From assembly GCA_002705205.1 (NCBI GenBank), contig PAHP01000017.1, positions 1 to 45,814 on the forward strand: a stretch of DNA of 45,814 bases. Reading direction: 5' to 3'. Position numbers and translations under genes: made by a program. The stretch comes from Flavobacteriales bacterium (GTDB lineage Bacteria; Bacteroidota; Bacteroidia; Flavobacteriales; BACL11). Under the pieces are notes generated by a model. That model did not search any database and had not been told where the DNA came from. It saw only the letters and a program-made list of their open reading frames with translations. Of the stretch, positions 15,341 through 26,745 are shown in pieces (the first letter of the stretch is position 1; each line of letters begins with the position of its first letter).

Positions 15341-16213
15341 TTAAACAATTTTTGTTATCATTTGTTTTACTTCCTCCATAAGCCATCTTGGAGTAGAAGT
15401 AGCACCACAAATACCAACAGATTTTGCATCTAAGAACCAATCAGTATCTAACTCATCTACATCTGATATAAAATACGATCGTTTATTCTGCTTTTTACAA
15501 GATGAATATAAAAACTTACCGTTGGAAGATTTTTTACCACTAACAAAAACAATCACATCATTTGTTTGTGCAAAACTCTTTAATTGCCTCTCCCTTCCTG
15601 TAACTTGTCTACATAAAGTATCGTTAGCAATATATTTTATTTCAGCATTAGTTGAAAACTTTACTCTTTTCTCTATTTCTGCAGTAATTTCAGCATATGC
15701 CTTAGGGCTTTTTGTAGTTTGTGAGTACATATAAATAGATTTGGAGAAATCTACTTTATCTAAATCTTTGATTGATGCAACAAGAATTGCTTTATTATCT
15801 GTCTGACCAAGTAAACCTACAACCTCTGCATGTCCCTCTTTACCAAAAATAACAACTTGGCCTTCAATTTTTTTAATTTCCTCATAACCGGCCTTGATCT
15901 GATGTTGTAACTTAAGTACGATAGGACAAGAGGCATCTAATAATTCAATATTATTTTTTAAAGCTATATTATATGTTTCTGGAGGCTCTCCATGCGCTCG
16001 AATTAATACTTTACAATCACGCAAATTAAGCAAGTCATTATGTTCTATCACTTTCAAACCCATATTATGTAGACGGTCAACCTCCTTATTATTATGTACT
16101 ATATCCCCTAAACAATACAATACGCCATCATCTTTTAATATAGACTCAGCCATTTCAATAGCGTAAACTACTCCAAAACAAAATCCAGAACTATTATTAA
16201 TTGTAACTTTCAT
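15341..16213 (-). CDS. ispH: 4-hydroxy-3-methylbut-2-enyl diphosphate reductase
   Basis: IspH is the iron-sulfur enzyme of the last step of the MEP pathway, giving IPP and DMAPP. The 290-residue product has the three cluster cysteines in the expected contexts: SSGFCFGVVYAIEMA (Cys12 or 13), LLDASCPIVLKLQHQ (about 95) and NDTLCRQVTGRERQL (about 200). RAHGEPPE and FVSGKKSSNGKFLY are further family motifs, as is CGATSTPRWLMEEV near the end. It begins at an ATG overlapping the cmk stop by one base (TAATG). DMAPP from this pathway is used by MiaA. Confidence 0.96.
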   Translation of the reverse strand: MKVTINNSSGFCFGVVYAIEMAESILKDDGVLYCLGDIVHNNKEVDRLHNMGLKVIEHNDLLNLRDCKVLIRAHGEPPETYNIALKNNIELLDASCPIVLKLQHQIKAGYEEIKKIEGQVVIFGKEGHAEVVGLLGQTDNKAILVASIKDLDKVDFSKSIYMYSQTTKSPKAYAEITAEIEKRVKFSTNAEIKYIANDTLCRQVTGRERQLKSFAQTNDVIVFVSGKKSSNGKFLYSSCKKQNKRSYFISDVDELDTDWFLDAKSVGICGATSTPRWLMEEVKQMITKIV

Positions 16214-16905
16214 TATTTACTTAATTTAGCCTTTATCAAATTATGAATTAATAGATTCTGATCTTTAATAGACAACTCTGTATTATCAATTAATATAGCA
16301 TCATCAGCTTTAAGCAAAGGGTTTATTACTCGGTTAGTATCATGCTTATCTCTTTTGTTTATATTAGCAAGCACATCCTCAAAAGATACATTATCACCCT
16401 TATCTATTAATTCTTTACATCTTCTTTCTGCTCGAATCTCAGCACTAGCAGTAATAAACAGTTTTAATTTTGCATTAGGAAAAACCTTAGTACCTATATC
16501 TCTACCATCCATGACAACATTCTTTTCTTTCCCAATGTCTCTCTGCAAACCAATTAACTTATCTCTTACTTCTTTTATTTGCGCAACTATTGAGACATTC
16601 TCAGAGACTTCAATTCCTCTTATAAAATCTTCTACATTCTCATTATTTAAGAACATCTCTGATTTTTTTGTTTCAAGATTAAACTTAAAATCAATTGACA
16701 TATTCTGCAGAGAAAATAATATATCATTATTATTAATAACCTTATTAATAATGACATCATTTCTCATAAAAAATAAAGTAACTGCTCTATACATTGCTCC
16801 AGTATCAATATAACGCATGCCATACTGTTCTGCTATAGATTTTGCAATAGTACTTTTTCCACATGATGAATGTCCATCTATCGCTATATTAAAATTCAAG
16901 CCCAT
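16213..16905 (-). CDS. cmk: Cytidylate kinase
   Basis: Cmk phosphorylates CMP and dCMP. The 230-residue product has the P-loop IAIDGHSSCGKSTIAKSIA (about residues 7-25), YIDTGAMYRAVTLFFM with the CMP-binding residues, NVVMDGRDIGTKVFPNA (about 130-146) and RAERRCKELIDKG. The length is normal for the long bacterial form. The ATG directly follows the porQ stop (TAAATG), and the stop overlaps the ispH start, so porQ, cmk and ispH look like one transcript. Confidence 0.95.
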   Translation of the reverse strand: MGLNFNIAIDGHSSCGKSTIAKSIAEQYGMRYIDTGAMYRAVTLFFMRNDVIINKVINNNDILFSLQNMSIDFKFNLETKKSEMFLNNENVEDFIRGIEVSENVSIVAQIKEVRDKLIGLQRDIGKEKNVVMDGRDIGTKVFPNAKLKLFITASAEIRAERRCKELIDKGDNVSFEDVLANINKRDKHDTNRVINPLLKADDAILIDNTELSIKDQNLLIHNLIKAKLSK

Positions 16906-17934
16906 TTAGAGTCCAAAAGTAGTTAAATTTGTAGCAATACTAAAATTATTAGGGTTTCCTGACAAATGATATGATGACCTACTATAATCAAAACGATATC
17001 TTGAAACCTTAAAACCAATACCCCAAGAGAAACCAATCATTGCTGGTCTATTAACTACAGTCATATCAAATCTTCTTTGAAAATTAAACCCCCCTCTTAT
17101 AAATAAACTTTTTCTCAATGGATTCAATTCACCACCAATAATAATATGACGCAAAGCAGTCTTCGCAATTGTTTCCTCCTTTATCTCTAATTCACCAGTT
17201 TCCATATTTGTTTGCTGCATTAATTTATATGGAGACTTAATGTCAAATTGATTAATCTTATTATACGAAAGATGATACCTAAAAGGCAAATGTTTTAATT
17301 CCTTACTCAAAGCAAACTGAATCTCAAAAGGAAGCTTTTCTCTTTCTGAAGAATAAAAACGTAATTGCCTTCCAATATTTTTAAATAACAATGTTGATGT
17401 AAATTTCTTATCTAAATTAAAATAAGTCGAACTTATATTTGATGACAAAGCAAATGAGTTATAGTTAGAATAAACAGAATTCAGTAAGTTAATATTTACT
17501 CCTAAAGTAAAGCTTTTATTTAATTTTTTCCCAAAACCAACAGTCAATACTTGATCATTTGCAGAGAAACTACCTTGATTATAGCCAAGTTCATCATTCG
17601 CATCAAATTCACCATAAGTAATTGCCTTTAAAGATAATCCTAACACTCCAATCTCATTGAAATTAATAGCATAAGAAAAAGATAGCAAATTAATATCTGA
17701 AAAATAATCGCCAAATGTAAAAGCTAATTCATTATTCATAGTTGCATTCAATAATGAAGGGACTGTTGCTGATAAAGAAACGTCACTATCAAAAATCGCA
17801 ATTGAACTACCTCCAACCGCTTCTGTCCTAGGAGAATGGTCTACATTTAGAAAGGAGAAAGCACTTTTACCACCATCTTGGGCAATCAGACTAAAAGGAA
17901 AAAAAAATGTTATTAAAAGATATTTATATCTCAT
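16906..17934 (-). CDS. porQ: Type IX secretion system protein PorQ
   Basis: PorQ is an outer-membrane barrel of the FadL type; in Porphyromonas gingivalis it belongs to the attachment complex that links T9SS cargo to the cell surface. The 342-residue product has a signal peptide (MRYKYLLITFFFPFSLIAQ), then AFSFLNVDHSPRTEAVGGSS and IAIFDSDVSLSATVPSLLN. This is the 'aligned N-terminus, gene-dose-like' pattern of the PorQ/PorV family. It continues as a run of amphipathic strands to a C-terminal ATNLTTFGL. The T9SS cargo genes at 6681 and 10530 fit this function. It has its own -7 element and is followed without a gap by cmk. Confidence 0.88.
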   Translation of the reverse strand: MRYKYLLITFFFPFSLIAQDGGKSAFSFLNVDHSPRTEAVGGSSIAIFDSDVSLSATVPSLLNATMNNELAFTFGDYFSDINLLSFSYAINFNEIGVLGLSLKAITYGEFDANDELGYNQGSFSANDQVLTVGFGKKLNKSFTLGVNINLLNSVYSNYNSFALSSNISSTYFNLDKKFTSTLLFKNIGRQLRFYSSEREKLPFEIQFALSKELKHLPFRYHLSYNKINQFDIKSPYKLMQQTNMETGELEIKEETIAKTALRHIIIGGELNPLRKSLFIRGGFNFQRRFDMTVVNRPAMIGFSWGIGFKVSRYRFDYSRSSYHLSGNPNNFSIATNLTTFGL

Positions 17935-17968
17935 TAAGCTTAGAAACGAATCTAGTTAATTATTATTA

Positions 17969-17976
17969 CAAAGTTA
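17969..17976 (-). promoter_or_regulatory. -7 element of porQ
   Basis: On the minus strand TAACTTTG fits TAnnTTTG and would give a leader of roughly 30 bases for the porQ ATG at 17934. It lies just downstream of, and touches, the end of lon. No TTG at -33. Confidence 0.45.
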
Positions 17977-20427
17977 TTAATTAATCTCAACTGCATCTCT
18001 AACCTTCTCATTCAAGAGTGCAATATCAATAACCTCTTTTAGCGTTTCAACATAATAGAAAGTCATACCTACAACATACTTCTTATTAATCTCCAAAACA
18101 TCCTTCTTATTCTGTTTTGATAAAATAATTTTATCTATTCCGGAACGCTTTGCAGCTAATATCTTCTCTTTAATTCCACCAACAGGAAGCACCCTTCCTC
18201 TCAGGGTAAGCTCACCAGTCATTGCAACGTTCTCCTTAACCTTTCTCTGAGTAAATGAAGAAACTAATGAAGTAAACATTGTAATACCTGCTGAAGGGCC
18301 ATCTTTTGGAGTAGCTCCTTCAGGAACATGAACATGAACATTCCATTTCTCAAAGATGCCTGGAGATAAATCATAAATATTAGCATGAGCTTTTAAATAC
18401 TCCATTGCAATTGTAACAGATTCTTTCATTACCTTCCCAAGATTACCTGTTACTGATAGCTTTCCCTTACCTTGACTTAAACTACTTTCAATAAATAATA
18501 TATCCCCACCAACTACAGTCCATGCTAAACCTGTAACTACACCAGCAACTGAATTATCTGCTACTCTATCCCTATCAAATATAGGCGCCCCTAAAACCTT
18601 TTCTACAGTCTCAGCTGATGGTGATAAACGAAACTTTTGATCCATAGCCATTGACTTTGCTACATTTCTAATCATCTTACTAATCATCTTATCCAACGCT
18701 CTCACTCCAGACTCACGTGTATATTGATCAATAATCTTTTCTAAAATATTATCAGAGATAGTAAATTTACTGTCTTTTAAACCATGCAATCGCAATTGTT
18801 TAGGCAATAAATGTTTCCTTGCAATCTGTACTTTCTCCTCAATAGTATAGCCATTTATCTCGATAATTTCCATTCTATCCCTTAACGCAGGTTGAATAGT
18901 TATTAATGAATTAGCAGTAGCAACAAACATTACTTTTGATAAATCATAATCAAGTTCTAAATAATTATCATGAAATGACTCATTTTGTTCAGGATCTAAT
19001 ACTTCTAACAATGCAGAAGAAGGGTCTCCATGATTATCACGACTAACTTTATCAATCTCGTCAAGTACAAATACTGGGTTAGATGATTTTGCCTTTTTTA
19101 CAGATTTGATAATTCTACCAGGCATTGCTCCTATATATGTTTTTCTATGCCCTCTAATTTCTGCCTCATCACGCAATCCTCCAAGCGAAACTCTTTCATA
19201 TTTTCTACCAAGAGCCTCAGCTATTGATTTACCTAAAGATGTTTTCCCAACTCCAGGAGGGCCATATAAACATAAAATTGGAGATTTCATATCACCTTTT
19301 AGCTTTAATACAGCTAAATATTCTATAATCCTCTCTTTCACTTTCTCTAATCCAAAATGGTCTCTATCTAGAATCTTTCTTGCCTTATTTAAATCAAAAT
19401 TATCATTAGTAACTTCATCCCAAGGTAATTCAAGTATAAGCTCAATGTAACTTCTTTGCACCGCATAATCTGACATAGAAGGATTCATTCTTTGCAGCTT
19501 CCTTAACTCCTTATCAAAAGCGTTGGCAATTTCTTTATCCCACTTCTTCTTGGATGCTTGTTTGCGCATCTCTTCAATTTCTTTATGAGAGCCACTACCT
19601 CCTAATTCTTCTTGAATTGCTTTCATTTGTTGATTCAGATAGTACTCCCTTTGTTGTTTATCTAAATCTGTTTGTACCTTTGATTGTATTTTGTTTTTCA
19701 TTTCAAGCATTTGCAACTCTTTAGTTAGGAACTCTAATGCTAAAATTGCACGCTTTCTTAAATCTACCTCCTCTAATAAAGACTGTTTCTCAGTCAATCC
19801 AATATTCATATTTGAAGAAACAAAATTAATTACAAATGATGTATTTTTAATATTCTTAATTGCAATCGCAGCTTCTGAAGGAATATTAGGAGATTCCTCG
19901 ATTATTCTTAATGACAAATCCTTGACTGATGACACTAAAGCTGAGAATTCTTTATCTTTTAATTCTGGCTTCACCTCTTTCAATTCTGTTACTTTAGCTT
20001 TAAAATAAGGATCACTATCAACCATCTCGTCAATTCTAAAACGCTTACGACCTTGTATGACAGCTGTAATATTTCCATCTGGCATTTTTAACATTTTGAG
20101 AATATGAGCAATCGTACCAACTTGATGAAGATCAGTTAAATCAGGCAGCTCGGTATCAAAGTCTTTCTGAGCAACAACTCCAACTGTTTTATTACCATTT
20201 TCAGCATCTTTTATCAACCTCACTGATCTATCTCTACCTATTGTTATTGGAATTATAACGCCAGGGAATAATACTGTATTCCTTAAAGGTAATATTGGTA
20301 ATATCTCTGGTGTATCTTCTTTTGATATTTTTGCTTCATCCTCATCACTCATTAATGGCAGAAACTCAGTATCTTCATTCAATAAATCTGATAACTCTAA
20401 TGATCCCATTCTCATATCTTTCTTCAT
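17977..20427 (-). CDS. lon: ATP-dependent Lon protease (LonA)
   Basis: Lon degrades misfolded and some regulatory proteins. The 816-residue product has the N-terminal substrate-binding domain (ILPILPLRNTVLFPGVIIPI near residue 42). The AAA+ module has Walker A GPPGVGKTSLGKS (about 388-400), Walker B NPVFVLDEIDKV and the sensor region ANSLITIQPALRDRMEII. The protease domain has the catalytic serine in GPSAGITMFTSLVSS (about 710) and lysine in ILAAKRSGIDKII (about 755). The first 35 residues are an acidic extension. Start by homology: MKKDMRMGSLELSDLL. A 6-bp inverted repeat lies just upstream; no TAnnTTTG box is seen, which could mean a different sigma factor. Confidence 0.97.
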   Translation of the reverse strand: MKKDMRMGSLELSDLLNEDTEFLPLMSDEDEAKISKEDTPEILPILPLRNTVLFPGVIIPITIGRDRSVRLIKDAENGNKTVGVVAQKDFDTELPDLTDLHQVGTIAHILKMLKMPDGNITAVIQGRKRFRIDEMVDSDPYFKAKVTELKEVKPELKDKEFSALVSSVKDLSLRIIEESPNIPSEAAIAIKNIKNTSFVINFVSSNMNIGLTEKQSLLEEVDLRKRAILALEFLTKELQMLEMKNKIQSKVQTDLDKQQREYYLNQQMKAIQEELGGSGSHKEIEEMRKQASKKKWDKEIANAFDKELRKLQRMNPSMSDYAVQRSYIELILELPWDEVTNDNFDLNKARKILDRDHFGLEKVKERIIEYLAVLKLKGDMKSPILCLYGPPGVGKTSLGKSIAEALGRKYERVSLGGLRDEAEIRGHRKTYIGAMPGRIIKSVKKAKSSNPVFVLDEIDKVSRDNHGDPSSALLEVLDPEQNESFHDNYLELDYDLSKVMFVATANSLITIQPALRDRMEIIEINGYTIEEKVQIARKHLLPKQLRLHGLKDSKFTISDNILEKIIDQYTRESGVRALDKMISKMIRNVAKSMAMDQKFRLSPSAETVEKVLGAPIFDRDRVADNSVAGVVTGLAWTVVGGDILFIESSLSQGKGKLSVTGNLGKVMKESVTIAMEYLKAHANIYDLSPGIFEKWNVHVHVPEGATPKDGPSAGITMFTSLVSSFTQRKVKENVAMTGELTLRGRVLPVGGIKEKILAAKRSGIDKIILSKQNKKDVLEINKKYVVGMTFYYVETLKEVIDIALLNEKVRDAVEIN

Positions 20428-20447
20428 AATAATTTGTTTTCACCAAT

Positions 20448-20465
20448 TACTAAATGCAATTAGTA
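20448..20465. promoter_or_regulatory. Inverted repeat upstream of lon
   Basis: TACTAA (20448-20453) and TTAGTA (20460-20465) flank ATGCAA, 20 bases before the lon start codon. It could be an operator or a chance palindrome in AT-rich DNA. Confidence 0.25.
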
Positions 20466-20495
20466 TGCCACTAAAAAAAATAGTCTTTTTGTCAG

Positions 20496-21683
20496 TTATT
20501 GCTCGTTTCGATAGCGTTTTGTCATATTATAAACTTCTGAAATAATATCCTCCTCAATTTTATCAAACTTTTTGTTTCTTCTATCAAAAACTTTAGATGC
20601 TACTTCAAAAGCCTCTGGTAACTTATAAACTGTAAAACCAGAAGCCCCTCCCCAACTAAATGATGGAATAAAATTCCTAGCAAATCCACTACCAAAAAGA
20701 TTAGCACTAACACCGACAACAGTACCCGTATTAAACATAGTACTAATGCCACATTTTGAATGATCCCCCATAATTAACCCACAAAACTGTAGTCCTGTTT
20801 TCTTAAAACGTTCTATCTCATAATTCCATAACTTTACCTCAGAATAATTATTTTTTAGATTAGAATTATTCGTTCCTGCACCTAAATTACACCAATCTCC
20901 TATTATTGAATTACCTAAGAATCCATCATGAGCCTTTGAAGAGAAACCAAAAAATACAGTGTTATTAACCTCGCCACCTACTTTACAATAGGGTCCTAGA
21001 GTAGTTGCTCCATATATTTTTGTTCCCATCTTTAATACTGAATTATTTAACATAGCAAAAGGACCTCTAATCATAGATCCTTCCATAATTTCCGAATCTT
21101 TACCAATATAAATAGGTCCATCAGTAGTATTCAAAATACTATGATTAATTTTTACCCCTTCTTCAATATAAATTGGATTATTTCCAATCTTAATATTAGA
21201 TTTTTTAATCTGTTCTAATTTTGCTAGATCTCCTTGCCATTTAAGTTTCTTTGAAGGAAACATTCTATAAAAATCATTCTTTATTTCTTCACCATTTAAA
21301 GAAAAAATATCACATAAATTATGAATAAAACTAAAGGTAGAATTAGACTCAATTATATTCAGCTTATTAGTATCAAAAGTTCTATTTCTAAAAGCAAAAA
21401 CTTCACCATTCTTTTCTAAAGCTTCTCCTTCTCTTAAACTTTCAAGCTCTGTAATTAAGAGCTTAGAAGGCAAAACTCTAGCATCAATCCAAAGATTATC
21501 TTTTTGAGTATTTAAAGGAAATTTAACCGATAAATAATCTTCTGTTTGTATCGAAACAGATTTGTAATATTGTTCCCATTTCTCTTTTATTGTTAATATT
21601 CCAACTCTAAAAAACGAAATAGGACGAGTAAAACTTAATGGATAATAATTAGCACGATTTTTATCAAATAATATTACATTCAT
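20496..21683 (-). CDS. GlmU-like sugar-1-phosphate nucleotidyl/acetyltransferase
   Basis: The 395-residue product matches the alternative bacterial GlmU family (TIGR03991), thought to supply UDP-GlcNAc in Bacteroidota. The N-terminal part has MNVILFDKNRANYYPLSFTRPISFFR in place of the usual LxGGxGTR loop. The C-terminal part from about residue 190 is a left-handed beta-helix with hexapeptide repeats (IYIGKDSEIMEGSMIRGPFA, TTLGPYCKVGGEVNNTVFFG). IIGDWCNLGAGTNNSNLKNN corresponds to the acetyl-CoA binding region. The frame is open to 21716, but that extension would cover the promoter and the terminator of rpmE2, so I use the ATG at 21683, which gives the family start. Catalysis is inferred from the family. 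Confidence 0.85.
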   Translation of the reverse strand: MNVILFDKNRANYYPLSFTRPISFFRVGILTIKEKWEQYYKSVSIQTEDYLSVKFPLNTQKDNLWIDARVLPSKLLITELESLREGEALEKNGEVFAFRNRTFDTNKLNIIESNSTFSFIHNLCDIFSLNGEEIKNDFYRMFPSKKLKWQGDLAKLEQIKKSNIKIGNNPIYIEEGVKINHSILNTTDGPIYIGKDSEIMEGSMIRGPFAMLNNSVLKMGTKIYGATTLGPYCKVGGEVNNTVFFGFSSKAHDGFLGNSIIGDWCNLGAGTNNSNLKNNYSEVKLWNYEIERFKKTGLQFCGLIMGDHSKCGISTMFNTGTVVGVSANLFGSGFARNFIPSFSWGGASGFTVYKLPEAFEVASKVFDRRNKKFDKIEEDIISEVYNMTKRYRNEQ

Positions 21684-21689
21684 AGTAGG

Positions 21690-21697
21690 CAAAGTTA
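21690..21697 (-). promoter_or_regulatory. -7 element of the GlmU-like gene
   Basis: On the minus strand TAACTTTG has its G six bases before the ATG at 21683. TTTG at 21717-21714, 16 bases upstream, may be the -33 element. The mRNA would be almost leaderless. Confidence 0.5.
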
Positions 21698-21701
21698 AAT
21701 A

Positions 21702-21731
21702 AAAAAGTCCACACAAATGTGAGGACTTTTT
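21702..21731 (-). terminator. Terminator of rpmE2
   Basis: AAAAAGTCC (21702-21710) pairs with GGACTTTTT (21723-21731), and CAC/GTG extends the stem after an A-A mismatch. The stem is flanked by A and T runs, so it could work in both directions; only the minus strand has a gene ending here. Confidence 0.85.
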
Positions 21732-21750
21732 ATTGTAAATTCAGATCGCT

Positions 21751-22005
21751 TTACTTTTTGAACTTCTTATATTTATTTTTGAATTTATCAATTCTACCAG
21801 CTGTATCAATCATTTTTGCCTTTCCAGTAAAGAAAGGGTGAGAGTCTGAAGATATTTCCATTTTAAATAATGGGTATTCATTGCCATCTTTCCATTTAAT
21901 AGTATCTGTAGTCTCAGCACATGATTTTGTTAATATCGAAAAATCAGTTGACATATCTTTAAATACGCACAATCTGTAATTATCTGGATGTATATCTTCT
22001 TTCAT
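21751..22005 (-). CDS. rpmE2: 50S ribosomal protein L31, type B
   Basis: The 84-residue product has the type B L31 signature: [59 protein letters not shown] and a basic lysine-rich end. The zinc-binding CxxC pairs of type A are absent, so it is the zinc-independent form. It is a single-gene transcript with a very good promoter upstream and a hairpin terminator downstream. Confidence 0.96.
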   Translation of the reverse strand: MKEDIHPDNYRLCVFKDMSTDFSILTKSCAETTDTIKWKDGNEYPLFKMEISSDSHPFFTGKAKMIDTAGRIDKFKNKYKKFKK

Positions 22006-22030
22006 TTTGTTAAATCTTAAATTAGGGCTG

Positions 22031-22060
22031 CAAAAATAATAAGTTTTATGATTTTAACAA
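22031..22060 (-). promoter_or_regulatory. Promoter of rpmE2
   Basis: On the minus strand TTG (22060-22058), 19 bases, then TATTTTTG (22038-22031). This is a near-ideal Bacteroidota promoter with a leader of about 20 bases. Confidence 0.75.
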
Positions 22061-22078
22061 CTTTATGCTGAATAAATA

Positions 22079-23014
22079 TTACAGATTTAGATCTGTTAAT
22101 AATGAATTCGTTGCATTAACTCCCTCAGCAGATGTCCTAAGCTGATTTAACTCAATATCATCAAGGTTAATCTCAATAATATCTTCAATTCCATTTTTAC
22201 CCAGAATTACAGGAACACCAATACAAAGGTCATTTAAACCAAACTCACCTTCTAACAAAGCAGAACAAGGGAACATTTTCTTTTGATCACAAGCAATAGC
22301 CTGAACTAAAGAACTAACAGCTGCTCCAGGAGCATACCAAGCAGAAGTACCTAACATACCTGTTAGAGTCGCACCTCCTACTTTAGTCTCTTCCGATACC
22401 GTTTGTAATCTATCAACCGATAATAATTCAGACACCCTAATACTATTTCTTGTTGCTAACCTTGTTAAAGGAACCATTCCTTTATCTGAATGACCACCAA
22501 TAACCATACCATTAATATCGGATGCTGGACATTCTATAGCTTCAGCTAGTCTATATTTAAATCGTGCACTATCCAAAGCTCCTCCCATTCCAATAATTCT
22601 ATTTTTTGGCAAATCTGTGACTTTATGCGTTAAATATGTCATTGTATCCATAGGATTACTCACAATAATCAGAATAACATCAGGAGAATATTTAATTAAC
22701 TGTTCTGAAACAGATTTTACTATACCTGCATTGATCCCAATCAACTCTTCTCTTGTCATACCAGGCTTTCTAGGAATACCTGAAGTAATTACTGCAATAT
22801 TACTACCTGAAGTTTGACTATAATCATTGGTTGAACCAATAATCTTGGTATCAAATCCATTTAATGAAGATGTCTGCATTAAATCCATTGCTTTTCCTTC
22901 AGCAAAGTTTTCTTTAATATCAACTAAGACAACCTCTGAAGCAAAATTCTTAATTGCGATATACTCAGCACAACTTGCACCTACTGCTCCTGCGCCTACT
23001 ACTGTTATTTTCAT
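22079..23014 (-). CDS. mdh: Malate dehydrogenase (NAD-dependent)
   Basis: Mdh interconverts malate and oxaloacetate in the TCA cycle. The 311-residue product is of the lactate-dehydrogenase-like type. The Rossmann motif VVGAGAVGASCAEYIA (about residues 4-19) is followed by the NAD-selecting aspartate in VVLVDIKE. ITSGIPRKPGMTREEL carries the substrate-binding arginines, followed by VSNPMDTMTYL and the catalytic histidine in MVIGGHSDKGMVPLTRL (about 173-189). The arginines next to PGM argue for malate rather than lactate. No own promoter box is seen in the 52 bases after gyrB, so co-transcription with gyrB is possible. Confidence 0.95.
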   Translation of the reverse strand: MKITVVGAGAVGASCAEYIAIKNFASEVVLVDIKENFAEGKAMDLMQTSSLNGFDTKIIGSTNDYSQTSGSNIAVITSGIPRKPGMTREELIGINAGIVKSVSEQLIKYSPDVILIIVSNPMDTMTYLTHKVTDLPKNRIIGMGGALDSARFKYRLAEAIECPASDINGMVIGGHSDKGMVPLTRLATRNSIRVSELLSVDRLQTVSEETKVGGATLTGMLGTSAWYAPGAAVSSLVQAIACDQKKMFPCSALLEGEFGLNDLCIGVPVILGKNGIEDIIEINLDDIELNQLRTSAEGVNATNSLLTDLNL

Positions 23015-23066
23015 CTTTTATTTTTTTAATTTCTTAGATATCATCACGATGGTTAAACCTTATTTT

Positions 23067-25022
<1,956 letters not shown>

Positions 25023-25054
25023 TTATTATTTATAGTTTCTTTTTAAAAAACATA

Positions 25055-25062
25055 CAAATATA
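25055..25062 (-). promoter_or_regulatory. -7 element of gyrB
   Basis: On the minus strand TATATTTG fits TAnnTTTG and would give a leader of about 33 bases for the ATG at 25016. No TTG is seen at -33. Confidence 0.45.
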
Positions 25063-25137
25063 TAGTTTTACTACCGATTAAAGACATGCATAAACACATA
25101 ATAAATAGCTTATTTTATCAACATAGGTTGATAACTT

Positions 25138-26745
25138 TTAGAAAGAATAACTTATACCGAAAACTCCGTTGAAACCAATGTCTTTATAGCCAACAAACAA
25201 CTCTTTTTTAGAGTTAGTCAAATTATTAAGTTGAAGGTAAGCTTCAAGCTGTTTAGAATAGGAATAAAAGGCTCTAATATTTAAATACAATAAGGAAGGC
25301 AGCACATCTTCTCTAGAAAACCTACCTGACTCATAACTAAATGATGGAATAGCTTTTATTTTATTTCTTAAATTAATCGGAGTCTTAACTTTTATGATTA
25401 AGTCTGGCTTATGAAAGACTATTTGATCCCATGTAAAATAATCAACAGAAGCATCAAGCGAAATAATATCATTAATTTGCTTTGTATAATTACTAAATAC
25501 ATGAAACTGCCATACAGATCCAATATAGTTAACTATGAATCTATTATAATTCACTCTCTCCTCTATAGTAAAATGAGCGAAGTCAGTCACTTCACCAAAA
25601 GAAATACTACCAAAAAACACCTCATCTTTTCCTAATACGTTTCGCATAGAAACATATAACTCATCTGTAGAGGTAAATTCTAAATTTTGTAAATAAGAAT
25701 CAGTATCACCAGTTAAAATAGATTGATTTGTTCCGTAAGAATGAATGTAAAGATTCTTATCAGATAGTAATTTTAAAGTATTTTTTTCAGTACTATGACG
25801 CAAGCCTCCATACACCAATAACACATCTTTCACAAGCTCTTTAGAAGCATTGATTTGTGGGAAATAGTGAACTGATTCCCTACCATAAACATCCAATGCA
25901 AATCCAATATCAAGATCAATATCATATCTTCTTATTGATGCAGAGGGCATAAGCTCTAAAACCTTCTCTCCTACACTTTCATATTCACTATCCTTATTAT
26001 TATAATTTAGATACTGGTTAAACTTAACCTTTAGATTAAAAGGGTAATCATTTATTATTTTACTCAAATTAGAGCTTAAGTGAAGATGATTTTCTGACAA
26101 CTCATTTAAATCCGAAACAAAGAAACTTATATCACGAATAATTCTGTCAGGGCCTTTATCCATAGAGACATATGAAGAAGAAAATTTAGTATACGCAAAC
26201 CGATTATAATCAGTTGGATTATTTCCATGAGTAAAAGCGCCAATCCTACTATAGTCTAAATTAACAATATACACCTTATCTGTTTTTATCTTTTTTAGAT
26301 ATAAATGTAAATTATTATTGCTCTGTCCTGCCTTTTTATCATCAACCTTAACATTATTATTAAAATGATTAAATAATATTCCATACGACATATCTTCTGA
26401 ACGAACACTATTATACAACGCACTAACATTACTACCTAATCTATAACCGGTCCCCAATGATATCTTCGACTGATAAAGCTTAGGTATTTTATCATCTTTC
26501 ACTTTTGCAGCTTTTAAAGGTTTTATTTTATAATTTGATCCAAGATCAAGATCTAATACATCATAAACTTGTGACCGATCTCTTTCTGCGGTATCAGCAA
26601 AAACAGCATTCTCATTTAACCTTGTCGCATCAGGAATTGAGGGCTGAAAACCTTCTACAACTTGAACCTCCGTCACACCTAGCTCTTGCGCAAAAACAGC
26701 CTCGACAGTTACTAGCATAACAATAAGTAATTTATTCAATCTCAT
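25138..26745 (-). CDS. Outer-membrane beta-barrel protein paired with a TPR protein
   Basis: The 535-residue product has a signal peptide (MRLNKLLIVMLVTVEAVFAQ). A periplasmic segment (about residues 21-90) includes VVEGFQPSIPDATRLNENAVF. Alternating strands then run to a C-terminal FGISYSF with terminal aromatic residue, as in outer-membrane barrels. It looks like the C-terminal barrel of TonB-dependent receptors without the plug domain, a type often annotated loosely as 'TonB-dependent receptor'. The start overlaps the end of the TPR gene by 14 bases, so the two are probably made together. Their joint function is unknown to me; an envelope-assembly or cargo-handling complex is one possibility. 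Confidence 0.75.
   Translation of the reverse strand: MRLNKLLIVMLVTVEAVFAQELGVTEVQVVEGFQPSIPDATRLNENAVFADTAERDRSQVYDVLDLDLGSNYKIKPLKAAKVKDDKIPKLYQSKISLGTGYRLGSNVSALYNSVRSEDMSYGILFNHFNNNVKVDDKKAGQSNNNLHLYLKKIKTDKVYIVNLDYSRIGAFTHGNNPTDYNRFAYTKFSSSYVSMDKGPDRIIRDISFFVSDLNELSENHLHLSSNLSKIINDYPFNLKVKFNQYLNYNNKDSEYESVGEKVLELMPSASIRRYDIDLDIGFALDVYGRESVHYFPQINASKELVKDVLLVYGGLRHSTEKNTLKLLSDKNLYIHSYGTNQSILTGDTDSYLQNLEFTSTDELYVSMRNVLGKDEVFFGSISFGEVTDFAHFTIEERVNYNRFIVNYIGSVWQFHVFSNYTKQINDIISLDASVDYFTWDQIVFHKPDLIIKVKTPINLRNKIKAIPSFSYESGRFSREDVLPSLLYLNIRAFYSYSKQLEAYLQLNNLTNSKKELFVGYKDIGFNGVFGISYSF

Noticed and set aside
21684-21716. Eleven-residue N-terminal extension of the GlmU-like protein
   Set aside because: It would contain the -7 promoter box and one arm of the rpmE2 terminator, and the family begins at the internal Met at 21683.
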